DNA of 64,000 nucleotides from Lota lota (GCA_026745465.1 JACYXH010000409.1:264001-328000); one strand, 5' to 3'; positions 26,201 to 36,290 are shown, numbered from the stretch's first letter. Notes: a model not told the origin generated them from the sequence alone. Made by a program: numbers and translations.

Positions 26201-27296
26201 AGATCCTACCTCCACACCCTATCAGAGGCTGGCTAACGAAGTCACAAGAGAGGTGAGATAATAATATATGTGTACATTATAATATATATATAATAACGTT
26301 TTGATTACATTTGCATTATTCTTAGAACAATCACTCATTTCAATGCAACTCATATTCCATAGTATTAATGATCTTAATATTGACTTTAGGTTAACAAAGG
26401 CTTCAGATCCGTATTCACACGCACTTATTCCCGATGTTTAATACGATCTTTCCGGTAAGCATTTCATTCTCTTCCTCAATTTGAATGTTCGATGGTTGTT
26501 CCGTTTTTCTTAACCTATATATTATATTTATATATTTTACAACATTATTATTATTATAAATAGTTCAATTTTAGAAATGTAATATATGATCAACTTTTAA
26601 CCTATTTGATGTTGTCTTTCTTTGTGTTTCTAGTAATGGCTCAATCATTGTGGCCACGACTCTGGTCTTCCATAATCAAACAGTTGTTCCGAGTGGAATC
26701 ACAGCAGAGCAGGTATTCCGGAGTGTAGTAGCCACGGGCATCACCAACCTGAATGTGAACGTTTCTACTATTACCGCAAGTAAGTTGAACACTAGAATTA
26801 AAATTTAAACAAGTATTAACAAGAAGTGCTGGCTATTGTGATTAACAAATATCTTCTAACAGCAGTATAGCACTGTGTTCTTTTAATCTTAAATAAATGT
26901 TCTCTCTTCATTCTTATTGAAGAGATGTACATATTCAATCAAAATACATACAACTTGTATGTATTTTGTAATCAGAAAGGATGGGATCAAGATATACATC
27001 AGGATAACTTCTCATAAAGGCCACAAAGTATTTTTCATAGAACATTAAAGTATAGTAAGAGCCAAGCAATACTAATGCACAGAATGACTATTATGTCAAT
27101 AATGTTGTTTAAGCATTTAGAAATCACTGTTCAAATACTTATGTAATGCAGACATATTGGCTGTAACACAATGCGTTTGGTTATTTTAACAGCAACAACC
27201 ACCTCAGGAGGACCCACTCTGAAAATGACCATCGCAACTGCTTTTTGTTTGCCTGTCTTGTTGACGGTCATCAAAGGACTGTTGTTCATTACATAG
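11205..27296 (+). CDS. Gene A: giant SEA-domain, threonine-rich mucin-like surface protein
   Basis: I assemble nine coding exons: 11205-11238, 11417-16173, 16280-16344, 16520-16665, 17115-25403, 25855-26252, 26390-26454, 26634-26779 and 27193-27296. They total 14,004 nt, exactly 4,667 codons plus stop, and all phases agree (1,0,2,1,1,0,2,1). Order: signal peptide (MNMEAVGFIFI plus VLTTI), Thr-repeat domain 1, SEA 1, Thr-repeat domain 2, a short Thr/Pro stretch, SEA 2, and a C-terminal hydrophobic segment after SGGP. The tail has no cytoplasmic part, so GPI anchoring is the simplest reading; a short transmembrane end is the alternative. The repeats (typically GPTTTTA) would be heavily O-glycosylated. 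No CysD or VWD domain is seen, so it is not a gel-forming mucin. It heads a tandem family with genes B and C. The exon chain is inferred from splice sites, phase and paralog comparison, without transcript evidence. Exons 2 and 5 could also be used alternatively, as both follow a phase-1 junction. Confidence 0.85.
11440..16030 (+). repeat. Mucin tandem array 1 of gene A
   Basis: About 4.6 kb of imperfect 21-bp units with consensus ACAACTGCAGGACCAACAACG, read as Thr-Thr-Ala-Gly-Pro-Thr-Thr. By length that is roughly 220 units. Variants such as AAPTTTT, TLEPTTTT, EGPTMST and KERITTT recur in blocks, showing local duplications. The array is in one open frame with no break. CTGCAG (PstI) occurs in most units. 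Confidence 0.95.
16060..16665 (+). other. SEA domain 1 of gene A (exons 2 end, 3 and 4)
   Basis: The domain begins LTFSLKRTFESSLSDP at the end of exon 2, continues in the 65-nt exon 3 (VNKGYRSRLPQTYSRSVIRS) and finishes in exon 4 (SGSIIVDMTLVFVNQTVVP). It matches SEA domains of MUC1-type mucins, where the equivalent FRPGSVVV site self-cleaves between Gly and Ser. Here the cleavage motif is G-S-I-I-V and looks intact. An N-glycosylation sequon NQT follows. Cleavage itself is inferred. Confidence 0.85.
17115..25403 (+). repeat. Mucin tandem array 2 of gene A (single 8.3-kb exon)
   Basis: One exon of 8,289 nt with an open frame throughout, about 395 units of the 21-bp type. It is more diverged than the arrays of gene C, with units such as AEPTTTT, ARQTTTT, VRPTMTT and IAERITT. 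Higher-order blocks of about 1.25 and 1.78 kb recur. The exon starts after ..TTTTAAAG with CT ACA ACA and ends ACTACTAATGTCCCAA before GTAAATTG. That donor and the intron after it match those that follow SEA exon 4 elsewhere. Confidence 0.9.
25855..26779 (+). other. Short Thr/Pro stretch and SEA domain 2 of gene A (exons 6-8)
   Basis: Exon 6 (25855-26252) has a small Thr/Pro region of about 80 residues built from TTTPGTTT- and TTTPVP-like pieces rather than the GPTTTTA unit, then LDLSFSLMRTFESSLSDP. The 65-nt exon 7 (26390-26454) gives VNKGFRSVFTRTYSRCLIRS and exon 8 (26634-26779) gives NGSIIVATTLVFHNQTVVP. The cleavage motif G-S-I-I-V is present. This SEA resembles gene B more than SEA 1 does (NGxIIV, and STITA at the end). 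Confidence 0.85.
27193..27296 (+). other. Gene A last exon: hydrophobic GPI-signal-like tail
   Basis: The exon encodes TTTSGGPTLKMT, then a hydrophobic run (TAFCLPVLLTVI), then KGLLFIT and stop. Small residues S-G-G followed by a short spacer and a terminal hydrophobic segment fit a GPI-attachment signal. Gene B has a near-identical tail. A lone Lys near the end makes a classic transmembrane anchor less likely but does not exclude it. Confidence 0.65.
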
Positions 27297-27430
27297 AACC
27301 CTCATGTCTTGTATTATATTTAATGAAGAATACTTTTTTTCATTGATACCTTTTGTTAAATTGTCCCTATGATCAATGACATCAACAGTAAAGTGGAAAC
27401 CAAAATGCAAAAGAAAGAAAAAGAAAGGAA

Positions 27431-27460
27431 AATGCAAAAGAAAGCATTTTCTTTTGCATT
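27431..27460. repeat. Perfect 13-bp-stem hairpin before the poly(A) signal
   Basis: AATGCAAAAGAAA, then a GCAT loop, then TTTCTTTTGCATT: 13 perfect pairs with a 4-nt loop, ending 6 bp before AATAAA in the 3' UTR of gene A. Gene B keeps only a partial match (ATGTAAAAGAAAGCAAATT) and not the hairpin. Confidence 0.8.
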
Positions 27461-27466
27461 TGCCTG

Positions 27467-27472
27467 AATAAA
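27467..27472 (+). terminator. Poly(A) signal of gene A
   Basis: AATAAA 171 bp after the stop codon. The homologous AATAAA in gene B at 32809-32814 is followed by the same TGAACTATGTT context, which supports both. Confidence 0.6.
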
Positions 27473-28282
27473 ATGAACTATGTTCAGTTTTGCAATATGA
27501 GCTCATTTTATTAATTGGACAATTATATGCCATACATCAAGAACAGAATTATGATTGACACATTTGGCAAAACCATCAATGAAAAAATAAGAAAATTATA
27601 TTTTTGTATAAATTATATATTATATTTAATCATATATGTTACACACTTTAAAATATATTTCGTTACTTTAAAAAGCTACCAACTCTGAGGCGAACAGCTG
27701 GGGGTAAATAGTGAGTTACTGTTAGAGCTAGCTGTTGTTCCACACATAAAGGATTTATCTCTGTTTTTACAAAGCAAGCATTGTTGATTGCTATCTGTCA
27801 AGACGTAGCCCACTAAATATTAGATGTTTTTAGGGTGCCAATTTGTTTTGTATTGCATTGTAGTGCTAATTATTGTTGTTATGAATCTCCATATTAAAAT
27901 CCATACTAAAAATCAAGGTCAATCTTTACAGTTGACATTGTAAAATATAGGCCTTTTTATTTAACTTCTTCAACCACCTGAATAGTGGCATGGCCTAGGC
28001 ATATAGAGTGGGAAGTATAGTATCCTTTAATTAAAATAAGATCCATTCACATTGTTCTCAAATGCCTATGCATGTGCACATTTGACTAGGCCTTGGCCCT
28101 ACAGAAATCAATACAACCAAATTACTCTTATCGAAAATCTCAGTAAACCTATTCTATCCACAATACGATGAATATCTATTGTGCGTTAAAACGCAAGGCT
28201 TCACAATTTCTGTTATCTAAATGATTGTTTTGCGTATACGTCAAATAACAAGACTAACCAGGGCTATATGGCCAGGCCCATG
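27473..28282. other. 3' flank of gene A, duplicated after gene B
   Basis: Noncoding. It corresponds with indels to about 32815-33800 after gene B, for example GAGCTAGCT..TTGTTCCACACATAAAG and AATATTAGATGTTTTTAGG. This shows that the duplication that made genes A and B included the 3' flank. Confidence 0.6.
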
Positions 28283-28445
28283 CTTCGAAAGTTATCACTC
28301 GATAGAATGGACATTATCAGTGGTTATAAGCCCCATAGCTATGGGTCTTCTGAACCTAGTAGGTAGAGCAGGGACCTACTGGCCCACAGCTATGGGGCTG
28401 ATAACCACTGACAATGTCCATTCTATAGAGTGATAACGTTCGAAG
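28283..28445. mobile_element. 163-bp foldback element (palindromic MITE-like)
   Basis: Arms 28283-28340 and 28388-28445 are 58 nt each and complementary at 54 positions. The 47-nt centre contains a smaller inverted pair (AGTAGGT / ACCTACT). No internal frame is seen. The homologous place after gene B has no such hairpin, which suggests insertion after the duplication. A precursor-RNA-like hairpin is another possibility. Confidence 0.7.
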
Positions 28446-28619
28446 TGGGTGATAGTCTTACAGTCCATGTAGTATACATAGGCCTACACATCCCATTTCT
28501 GCCCCATACTAGGTCCTAGCCTTCAACAAGTAGGCAAAAATAGGTGTCTCGAAAGGCTGCATACAAATGAATCCAACATTGCAGCATTAGAAGAACTACC
28601 TATAACTAAGCCAGTCAGC

Positions 28620-28830
28620 TATGTGTGTCATTTGCATTTAGGGCTTGACCGAATACATAATTTCAAGATTCGGATCATAGTTATGTTTTCCGAATACAAA
28701 TTCGAATATTTGGGGGAAAAAAAAATGTAAATTCATAGTACGTAACCTATGTTTCCCTGCCTGAATCAGAGCCGGTGAAAAACCACTGCTGCAGAATCGC
28801 GTTTTTAATCAACTGATCGTTTTTCCTGTT
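28620..28830. repeat. Block V, copy 1
   Basis: Landmarks GGGCTTGACCGAATACATAA, TTCAAGATTCGGATCATAG and AACCTATGTTTCCCTGCCTG recur at about 34100-34310 and 37341-37530. There is no coding frame. Copy 1 continues into a segment (ATTAGTGGGAGCGACGCCAT) that reappears near 37890, so the duplicated unit is longer than V itself. Confidence 0.7.
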
Positions 28831-30490
28831 CTTTTAATGACGCAAAAAGCCAACTATGCTATGCAAAATCCTATTTCTATGGACGCAACAGATTAGTGGG
28901 AGCGACGCCATGGAAAACTAAATCACGGGGAGAACCCATAAACATTTAATAGCCTACATATTATTATTATTATTATTGTTATTATTATTTGTATTATTTG
29001 TATTACAACAACCAATTAGTTTAAAGAGCCACGGTTATCTTACTTATTTATATAATTCACATTGTGTGCTCAAAAGAAAGAAGATTGACGTCAAGTACTA
29101 TTAATAGCAAACTATGGGGCGCGGTGCAATGCACTCCGCTCCCCATATTAGTTCGCTATTGTTAGTGCTTGACGTTAGTTATAAAACCATGAGGTTAAAA
29201 CCTACGTAGGCACCCTGACTCAAAGCAGCATGGGGTTTTTAATCAGCTGTCACGATATATATTTTCTGGTTGTCAATCAGCACTCTTCGAGTAGCGCTGA
29301 CTCTGTCACGTGGTGTATTCGCCTTGAGAAGCATTTGCGTCAATTTAGATATTTTGGTGCGCGTTGCTAAAACGTGTACAGCTGTTATTCCAAGCCGCAC
29401 AACATGAATATAGTCTTTACATCGAAATGGTACCGAAGTAGGCTATTCGAATAATGTTCTAGTATCCAAATACAAAACTAAGGATAATTCGATCATACCA
29501 TGTTTGGCCAGGTCGTTATCCTTAACTGCACGTTGATCTGAAGCGTTCGCGGCCTGAGGGATGTCTCGCACCCATTGGGTCTCTTATTTATTTTATCCCT
29601 TGGATATCACTGGGATATTTGGACGATATTTAGCAAACTTCTTCTTCGTTTCGGGAATATGGGCATACAAATCAATTATGAGTTTATTTTCCAATTAAAA
29701 AAACATTCGAATCCTTATTACTTATTATAATTACTCAAATCAAAACAACAATGAGACTCAAACAAGTCTTTATTCAACATTTGAATGAGATGAGATCCAG
29801 GTTCACTTGAATGAGTTCCATAAAGATGAAGATGTGATCGATGAAGATCCAGATTTTCAACATAAATCAAGTTCTATGTTTATTATCTGACTATTATTGT
29901 GTTATGTTACAACGGATTGCCACAGTTGTTTACATGCTTCAGAAATGTTTGTATGCGTTTCCAGGTGTGTGCGTGTTTTGGGTGCGGTGGACAGGTGACC
30001 TCCCAGGGGTGCACCTATCAAGAAAGCTGATTGGCTTTGACTGTGACAGACCAAACCCAACGTAAAACCAAGACCTTTAAGAGGCACCTGATTGTGTATA
30101 ATTATTTACCAATAGATCTCAGCCGAAACAGGGACACGACAGAGCAATAAATATTTGGTTGGATCATTTGGGGTGAGAGCATCCCTACATCATCGCTGGA
30201 GCCTTCACACATCAACAGGTCAGTATACTAGGATTTCCATTGTACATGAAAAATATAGTATACTAATATACACATAATAGTTGTTGGCAAAATATGCGCG
30301 ATTGCGTATCAATCAATTCAACAGCATTCAACGGGGAAGTAACTCTCAATTTATTGATGCAGGCGCCATACAACTCATAGACTGAGAGGAGTTCCCTTAT
30401 TTTGGAACCTGTCCAGAAAAAAGGAGCTTGTTTGCAAACAAAATAAGCTGTATTGATATTACAATCGGACCACCCGAAAAGCATTTGCGC
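28831..30490. other. Noncoding DNA between block V and the MITE
   Basis: Contains an ATT-rich microsatellite (about 28959-29008), the hairpin at 29088-29175 and a stretch near 30060-30220 with a TTTAAGAGG site, AATAAATATT and a possible donor (CAACAG|GTCAGT, near 30216-30225). The last could be a noncoding first exon for gene B, but nothing confirms this. Confidence 0.3.
29088..29175. repeat. 88-bp near-perfect hairpin
   Basis: The left arm starts ACGTCAAGTACTATTAATAG and the right arm ends GTTAGTGCTTGACGT. The arms pair over about 42 bp with a few mismatches and a 2-nt bulge, around a minimal loop at GTGCAATGCAC. A decayed relative of the right half lies near 38020-38080 (AATATAGCGAACTAA), in the duplicated block. 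Confidence 0.65.
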
Positions 30491-30495
30491 CTTAA

Positions 30496-30967
30496 GCCCC
30501 CTTCACATCAGGGCAAAAAACGCTCTGCGCTAGCGCTTCCATTGTTTTCCTATAGGGAGAGCGTTTGCGCTACATTTGGCGTCACGCACCGCACAAAATT
30601 GCCAGAAATTGCCTCTAGCGCTCAAAGTTCCAATTATTTTAACTTTTACCTTGTTTGCGCTAACCTTTTCAAAAGAGCAACCAATGGGATAACAGCTGTA
30701 TGTGACGGAGCCAGAAGCGACACAGAATGTTATGTTGTCAACATGTGGATCCTGAGCTCTCTGACCAAGTTGAATTCTCATTTTTCAATACGAGGCAACA
30801 ACGTTTCATGCACCCAAGCTCTTCTTGACTCCCGTTGTTTTCGTCGCCGTCCAGGAACATCTTTTGAACAACATTGAAATACATCGTGTGTAATTGTTCC
30901 TTGTTGCCTATGAACAGTTGATCACGTGTACCTGCGCTGCGCTTTGCCTCATCATGACAAAGGGGGC
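30496..30967. mobile_element. 472-bp MITE with TTAA target sites
   Basis: Flanked by TTAA at 30492-30495 and 30968-30971. The termini are inverted: GCCCCCTT on the left and AAGGGGGC on the right. Sub-terminal similarity continues (ATCAGGGCAAAAAACGC against ATGAGGCAAAGCGCAGC read inward). TTAA duplications are made by piggyBac and Kolobok transposases; I cannot say which. The 149-codon frame spanning it has no recognisable content. It sits about 160 bp upstream of the gene B start codon. Confidence 0.65.
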
Positions 30968-31128
30968 TTAATGGAAGCGCTAGAAAACCAAATGCAACAA
31001 ACTGATTTTCTGAAAATGTCATGACATTATTGGAAATATTGTTTATCATTACACTCGTAACTACAATATACATTTAGGTAATCTAATATGTATGTACAAT
31101 ATTTTTCATCTATTAGATTAAAATACAA

Positions 31129-32508
31129 ATGAATATGGACAAATTTGGATTCATCTTTATTGGTAAGTAACAGTCTAGTGTTATATATTTATGTATATGC
31201 ATATATAAATGTATGTGTGTATATACTGAATTGTCCACAACAATGATTCTGATAGTCCTCTCCCTCCGACAAATCTGCAGTATTAACAATTATAAACAGA
31301 GTGGTTCCTGCTGAAATGACAAGTACTGCAGTACCAACAACTACTACACCTGACTCTACGAAGCCTCCTACAGCAGACGAAGGGACTTTATCTTTGAACT
31401 TCAGTTTGAGACGGACATTTGAAAGCTCTTTGTCAGATCCTACTTCCACAGCCTATAAGGGGCTGGCAATTGAAGTCACAAGAGAGGTGAGATAATGTTT
31501 AAAATTGTTATTACATTTGCCTTGGAGCAATCATTTATTTCAACGCAGTTCATATTCAATACCTATAATGTGCTTAATTATTGACCTTAGGTAAACAAAG
31601 GCTGCAGAGCCATATTTCCACTCACTTATTCCCGATGCGTAATTAGGTCTTTCAGGTAAGCATTTTATTCTCTTCCTCGAAAATGTAATGTTCGACGGTT
31701 GTTCAGAATTTTGTATGCATTTTTTTATTTGTCAACATTATTATTATTATAAATAATTTTACATTTGGAAATGCTATATATGATCAACTTTAACCACATT
31801 TTGGTTGTCTTTCTTTGCATTCCTAGTAATGGCACTATCATTGTGGCTATGACTCTGGTCTACCGTAACCAAACAGTTGTTCCGACCACAATCCTGGTAG
31901 AGAAGGCATTGAGGGACGTAATAACCGCAGGCATCACCGACCTCAATGTGGACATTTCTACTATTACCGCAAGTAAGTTGAACACTAGAATTACATTTTT
32001 TGACTAATAACCAGTAGAACTGGCTATTGTGATTAACATGTCTAAAAGCATTATAGCAATGTGTTATTTTAATCATGGTCTACCCTCTCTTCATCCTTAT
32101 TGAAGAGATGTACATATTCAATCAGAAATACATACGAGTGAAGCATTAACTTAGTTTGTAATCAGAAAGGATGGGTTCAAGAAGAAATGGCTCAAGATAT
32201 ATCAGGATAACTTCTCATAAAGGCCACAATGTATTTTTCAAACTACATTAAATAATAGAACCATTGTTTTGGAGAGCCAAACAATACTAAAGCAAAGCAT
32301 GACTATTATGTCAATGTTGCATTTAGAAATCACTGTTCAAATACTAATTCACATGTAATGCAGACATATTTGCTGTAACACAATGTGTTTGGTTATTTTA
32401 ACAGCAACAACCACCTCAGGAGGACCCACTCTGAAAATGACCATCACAACTGCTTTTTGTTTGCCTGTCTTGTTGACGGCCATCAAAGGACTGTTGTTCA
32501 GTACATAG
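31129..32508 (+). CDS. Gene B: compact SEA-domain surface protein, paralog without mucin array
   Basis: Five exons: 31129-31162, 31281-31486, 31591-31655, 31827-31972 and 32405-32508, totalling 555 nt or 184 codons plus stop, with phases 1,0,2,1 as in gene A. The protein starts MNMDKFGFIFI plus VLTII (signal peptide). It has a short Thr-rich linker (STAVPTTTTPDSTKPP), then the SEA domain (LSLNFSLRRTFESSLSDP; VNKGCRAIFPLTYSRCVIRS; NGTIIVAMTLVYRNQTVVP), then a GPI-signal-like tail with SGGPTLKMT and a hydrophobic end. The usual G-S at the SEA cleavage site is G-T here. The Thr array present in genes A and C is reduced to one short linker, so this is the bare scaffold of the family. All splice sites are canonical and no frame break is seen, so it looks intact. 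Its upstream DNA differs from that of genes A and C. Confidence 0.82.
31380..31972 (+). other. SEA domain of gene B
   Basis: Split by introns at the same positions and phases as the other copies, with the same 65-nt middle exon. The cleavage-site Ser is replaced by Thr (N-G-T-I-I-V). Two Cys occur in the middle exon (VNKGC, YSRC); gene A SEA 2 has one and SEA 1 has none. Confidence 0.8.
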
Positions 32509-32808
32509 AACCCTCATGTCTGGTATTATATTGAATGTGGAGTTACTTTTTGCTACTACATTGTAACCTTTTGTTTAGTTATTCCCATGACCAATGACAT
32601 CCACATGCTTGAATTGGGAGGCAGCAACACACTTATAAATAATTTAATAGCAGATATTGTTTGGGCTGTCATTAGTAAGCATCCATAGATAATGGGAAGA
32701 ATAATTATTTAAACAAAAACTATTTAAACATATTTTCTTCATGATCACCAAGATAGAACACAGTGGAAACCGAACATGTAAAAGAAAGCAAATTAATACA
32801 TACTACTG

Positions 32809-32814
32809 AATAAA
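32809..32814 (+). terminator. Poly(A) signal of gene B
   Basis: AATAAA 301 bp after the stop codon, in the same context (ACTGAATAAATGAACTATGTT) as in gene A. Confidence 0.55.
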
Positions 32815-33800
32815 TGAACTATGTTTAGCCGTGCACTATGAGCTCCTTTTGGTAATTTGACAGTTGCATGCCAGATGCCAAGATCACAAATATAATTGTC
32901 GCATTTGGCAAAACCGTTAATGAAGAAAATGAATAAATTATATGATATGTATACATTTATATAAATAATATTTAATATTTAATAATATATGTCACACTTG
33001 GGTCAGTATAAGATAGTTCATTTCTTTAAAAAGCTACAAACTCTACAAGGTGAAGAAAGGCTTGAACAATGTACATCAAATAAATGTCTGAATCAGTGAT
33101 GAGAAATGTAAATGCACCAGTTCTGAGATTTATGTCATAATCTGACTACTACATTAGAGCTAGCTTTTGTTCCACACATAAAGAATGATGTTTTTGTGCT
33201 TGCTATATGTTATAACAGCAAAACAATCATTGTTGAGTGTTATCTGTCAAGATGTAGCCAACTTAATATTAGATGTTTTTAGGATTGGACTTTGTTTTGT
33301 TGAAATAAATTGGTTTTGCTTGTTTGCTTGAAAATGTATGTTGTACCACCATCTTTCACTGCTCATAGATAAGCACAATAAACTAAAACCCATTGTAGCC
33401 TACTTGTATTGTAAACTCAATACAAGTAACATGGCGACTATTCATGTTTTACAGTTGACATTGTAAAATAACCTTTCAATTTAAGATTAATTCAGCCACC
33501 TGGAATGTGGCACAGCATAGGCGTATAGAGTGGGAAGTATAGTATCCTTTATTTAAAATAAGACCCATTCACATTGTTGTCAAATGCATTTGCATGTGCA
33601 CATTTGACTAGGCCTAGGCCCTACAGAAAACAATGCACCTAAATGACTGTCATCGATAATCTCGGCAAAGACTAGTAAACCCAATGCATCCACAATACGA
33701 CGGGTATCTATTGTGCGTTAAAACATAAAGGCTTCACAATTTCTGTTAGCCAAATAATTGTTCCACTGCCTAACTGGCAGGTAACAGAGATCCGATGATA
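32815..33800. other. 3' flank of gene B, homologous to that of gene A
   Basis: Noncoding. Shares CATTTGGCAAAACC, GTTCCACACATAAAG and CTATTGTGCGTTAAAAC with 27560-28190. No exon is seen. Confidence 0.6.
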
Positions 33801-33902
33801 CGTCAGAGAACACGACAAGGACAATGCAACAGTAGCTCTCCTTTTGAATTGGATCACTTTCCTACAATCTATTTCGACGCCCGCATAGCCCTACAGTTCA
33901 TG

Positions 33903-33904
<2 letters not shown>

Positions 33905-33958
<54 letters not shown>
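33905..33958. repeat. (AT)27 microsatellite
   Basis: 54 bp of uninterrupted AT repeats after TTCATGTC. The short frames crossing it (YIYIYI) are artefacts of the repeat. Confidence 0.95.
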
Positions 33959-33961
<3 letters not shown>

Positions 33962-34099
33962 TACATCCCATGTTTGCCCCATACTAGGCCCTTGCCTACA
34001 ATAAGAAGGCGGACATATGTTTCTTGAAAGGCTGCATAAGTAATTCCACATTGCAGCATTAGAAGTGCTATACAGAATTAAGCAAGTCGGCTTGCTTGT

Positions 34100-34310
34100 G
34101 TGTCAGTTACATTTGGGGCTTGACCGTATACATATTTTCAAGATTCGGATCATAGTTAGGTTTTAGAAATGCAAATTCGAATATTTGGAGAATTAAAAAA
34201 AAGTAAATTCATAGTGCGTAACCTATGTTTCCCTGCCTGAATCGGAGCCGGTGAAAAACTACTGCTGCAGAATCCCGTTTTGAGTCAACTGATCGTTTTT
34301 CCTTTACATT
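34100..34310. repeat. Block V, copy 2
   Basis: Matches 28620-28830 and 37341-37530 (TGTGTCA..TTACATTT..GGGCTTGACCG, then CAAGATTCGGATCATAGTTA). It marks the start of the roughly 3.2-kb tandem duplication that runs to about 40.6 kb. Confidence 0.7.
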
Positions 34311-34719
34311 TCAACAGCGCTATTTTAATGACGCAAAAAGCCCAACTATACTTTCACGCTGCGTTGGCCGGCATTCGGATACACTCATGGGTCCGAGTCC
34401 GACTCGGTTACAGCGAAGCTTCAGTGTTACCTAAAAGTTTACGAAGACACACGGCTGCCATAGAATGGGATTAGGCCTACTTCCAATCAAACCAAAGCAA
34501 GTATCTGGTTTGCAATTGCACGGCAGCTCTGCGCTATTCACCTGAAGAGAAATCACACCATTGTGGGGGACGGATTGCCATCAAAGGAAACAAACATAAT
34601 TAGGCTACTGTTGGCTACTATTCATTTTAGGATTACAGCCACCATTGCAACAATATAATATGCCTATCCCTTATTTTTGGAATATTTTTCTGTGGAATTC
34701 CTATACGGAATTCTAATTC

Positions 34720-35824
34720 AGGTGGCATAAAGGCACACCGCCCACACATGGTTGTCATGCTATTGTAATGATCCCACGGCATGACGTGTGCATTCTTCCT
34801 TCAGTTCACTCGAACAACCCGTTTCATATCAGCATGCCATGAATTAAAATCAATAGACAAGGAATCCAGCCATTGAGAAGTGGCCACTCTGCATTCTTCC
34901 ACCAGACTGCAGGGGCACACCTACGTGGTGTGTGGTTGCCTATATGTTTCGTGGATTAGACGAAATCTTTCATTTATATTATTTATTTTTAAACGCTTCA
35001 ATTAAGTTAAATGCAGTTTAATACATTAAAGTATATTTAATTTTCAAATGTAAATAGTGGACATAGGACATTTTTCCAGCGCACAAATGAAAGCCATACA
35101 AGCGGTAGAGCTGTCCCTGCTGCCCGCTGTCGGGGCAAGGTAGGCTAATGCCAGTTAATAATTGCACATATCCTTCAGACTAATATATTTCGCATTTCCC
35201 ATGTATAGTGGAACATATTTTAAAAAATAAAGAACCCATAGATTTATGTGCACCTTGAGATTTATATTACACTTGAGATTACATGAACGGAAATCAAACC
35301 GACTAATGACTTTGGAATGCATCTCCGATACCGCCCATATTTCTGGTTTATAAAACAGATTGGAAGGTGCGCTAAACAGGTTCAATTGTGGATACGGATT
35401 TTCCTTCACATTCATGATATAGACCAATTAATAGAAAATCCTCATCGAAGTGCTGGACTTAATGTAACGTGAATTCAAAGTTATCGGAACGTTTACAAGG
35501 TCTGTATTTATTATTTACATAATTTAACAAATATATTAATTTCAGTATCCAGGGCATCTTATTTTGAATTGGCTGACGATTTGTAATTTAGGTCTACAAG
35601 AGCCCATAGCCTACTCCATGCAAATTCGATAGGATGACCTTATCATATATTGTTTTGGTTTAACAAACTATTTATGAGCTAAATTATAAATTCATTTTTG
35701 CTAAACCAATATTCTCGTTATTTTCATGATGCATATGTTGTGGACTGTGTAGGCTAGTTTAATTAAGGTGGTTAATGGTAATTAGATGCATTGCTCTAAC
35801 TTTAAAATTAACTATTAATATATA

Positions 35825-35856
<32 letters not shown>

Positions 35857-36290
35857 GATAACTATGAATTAACTCAGTCAGACTACCGGCTTTTAGCCAA
35901 AAGGGGCCGCACCTCTCAAAAAACATCACTACACTGCACGACATTATTTAACTTCATTATTTGTAGTATTTCACATTTCTTTTTTATTATCTTTAAATTA
36001 TTGGTCTTTTAATGTTTTTACATTAAAAAGACAATACGTTTTTACACGTGATTTCTTCCTCTGGAAAGCGCCATGAATGGCCTTGTGTTTGAATGGTGCT
36101 GTATAAATAAACCTGCCTTGCCTTCACGTCGGACTGGCAGAACTATAAATAGGGCATGCGATCACTGGGACGCAAGGAGAAGCCGCACTCGCGGCGACTA
36201 GTCGACGATGAAGTGTAATTCAGCCCTCCCTTGATTTGCTGACGGAAATGATTGCTTCAAAGTGCGTTTGAAAGTTAGACCAAACTATTT
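34720..36290 (+). repeat. Block U, copy 2
   Basis: Same landmarks as copy 1, including AGGTGGCATAAAGGCACACC, GCATGACGTGTGCATTC, GGTTTATAAAACAGATTGG, the AACGTTTACAAG|GTCTGT junction near 35500, and TATAAATA at 36144-36151. A 10-bp deletion (TTTATCAGCC) relative to copies 1 and 3 removes most of the tiny frame after the TATA box. An AAT microsatellite at about 35829-35856 lies inside. Confidence 0.5.
36144..36151 (+). promoter_or_regulatory. TATA box in U block copy 2
   Basis: TATAAATA in the same GGGCATGCG context as the other two copies. Confidence 0.45.

Noticed and set aside
30428-30877. 149-codon plus-strand frame upstream of gene B
   Set aside because: It runs mostly through the TTAA-flanked MITE, has no recognisable motif and no splice link to gene B.
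33795-34051. Short frames with Tyr-Ile repeats on both strands
   Set aside because: Produced entirely by the (AT)27 microsatellite.
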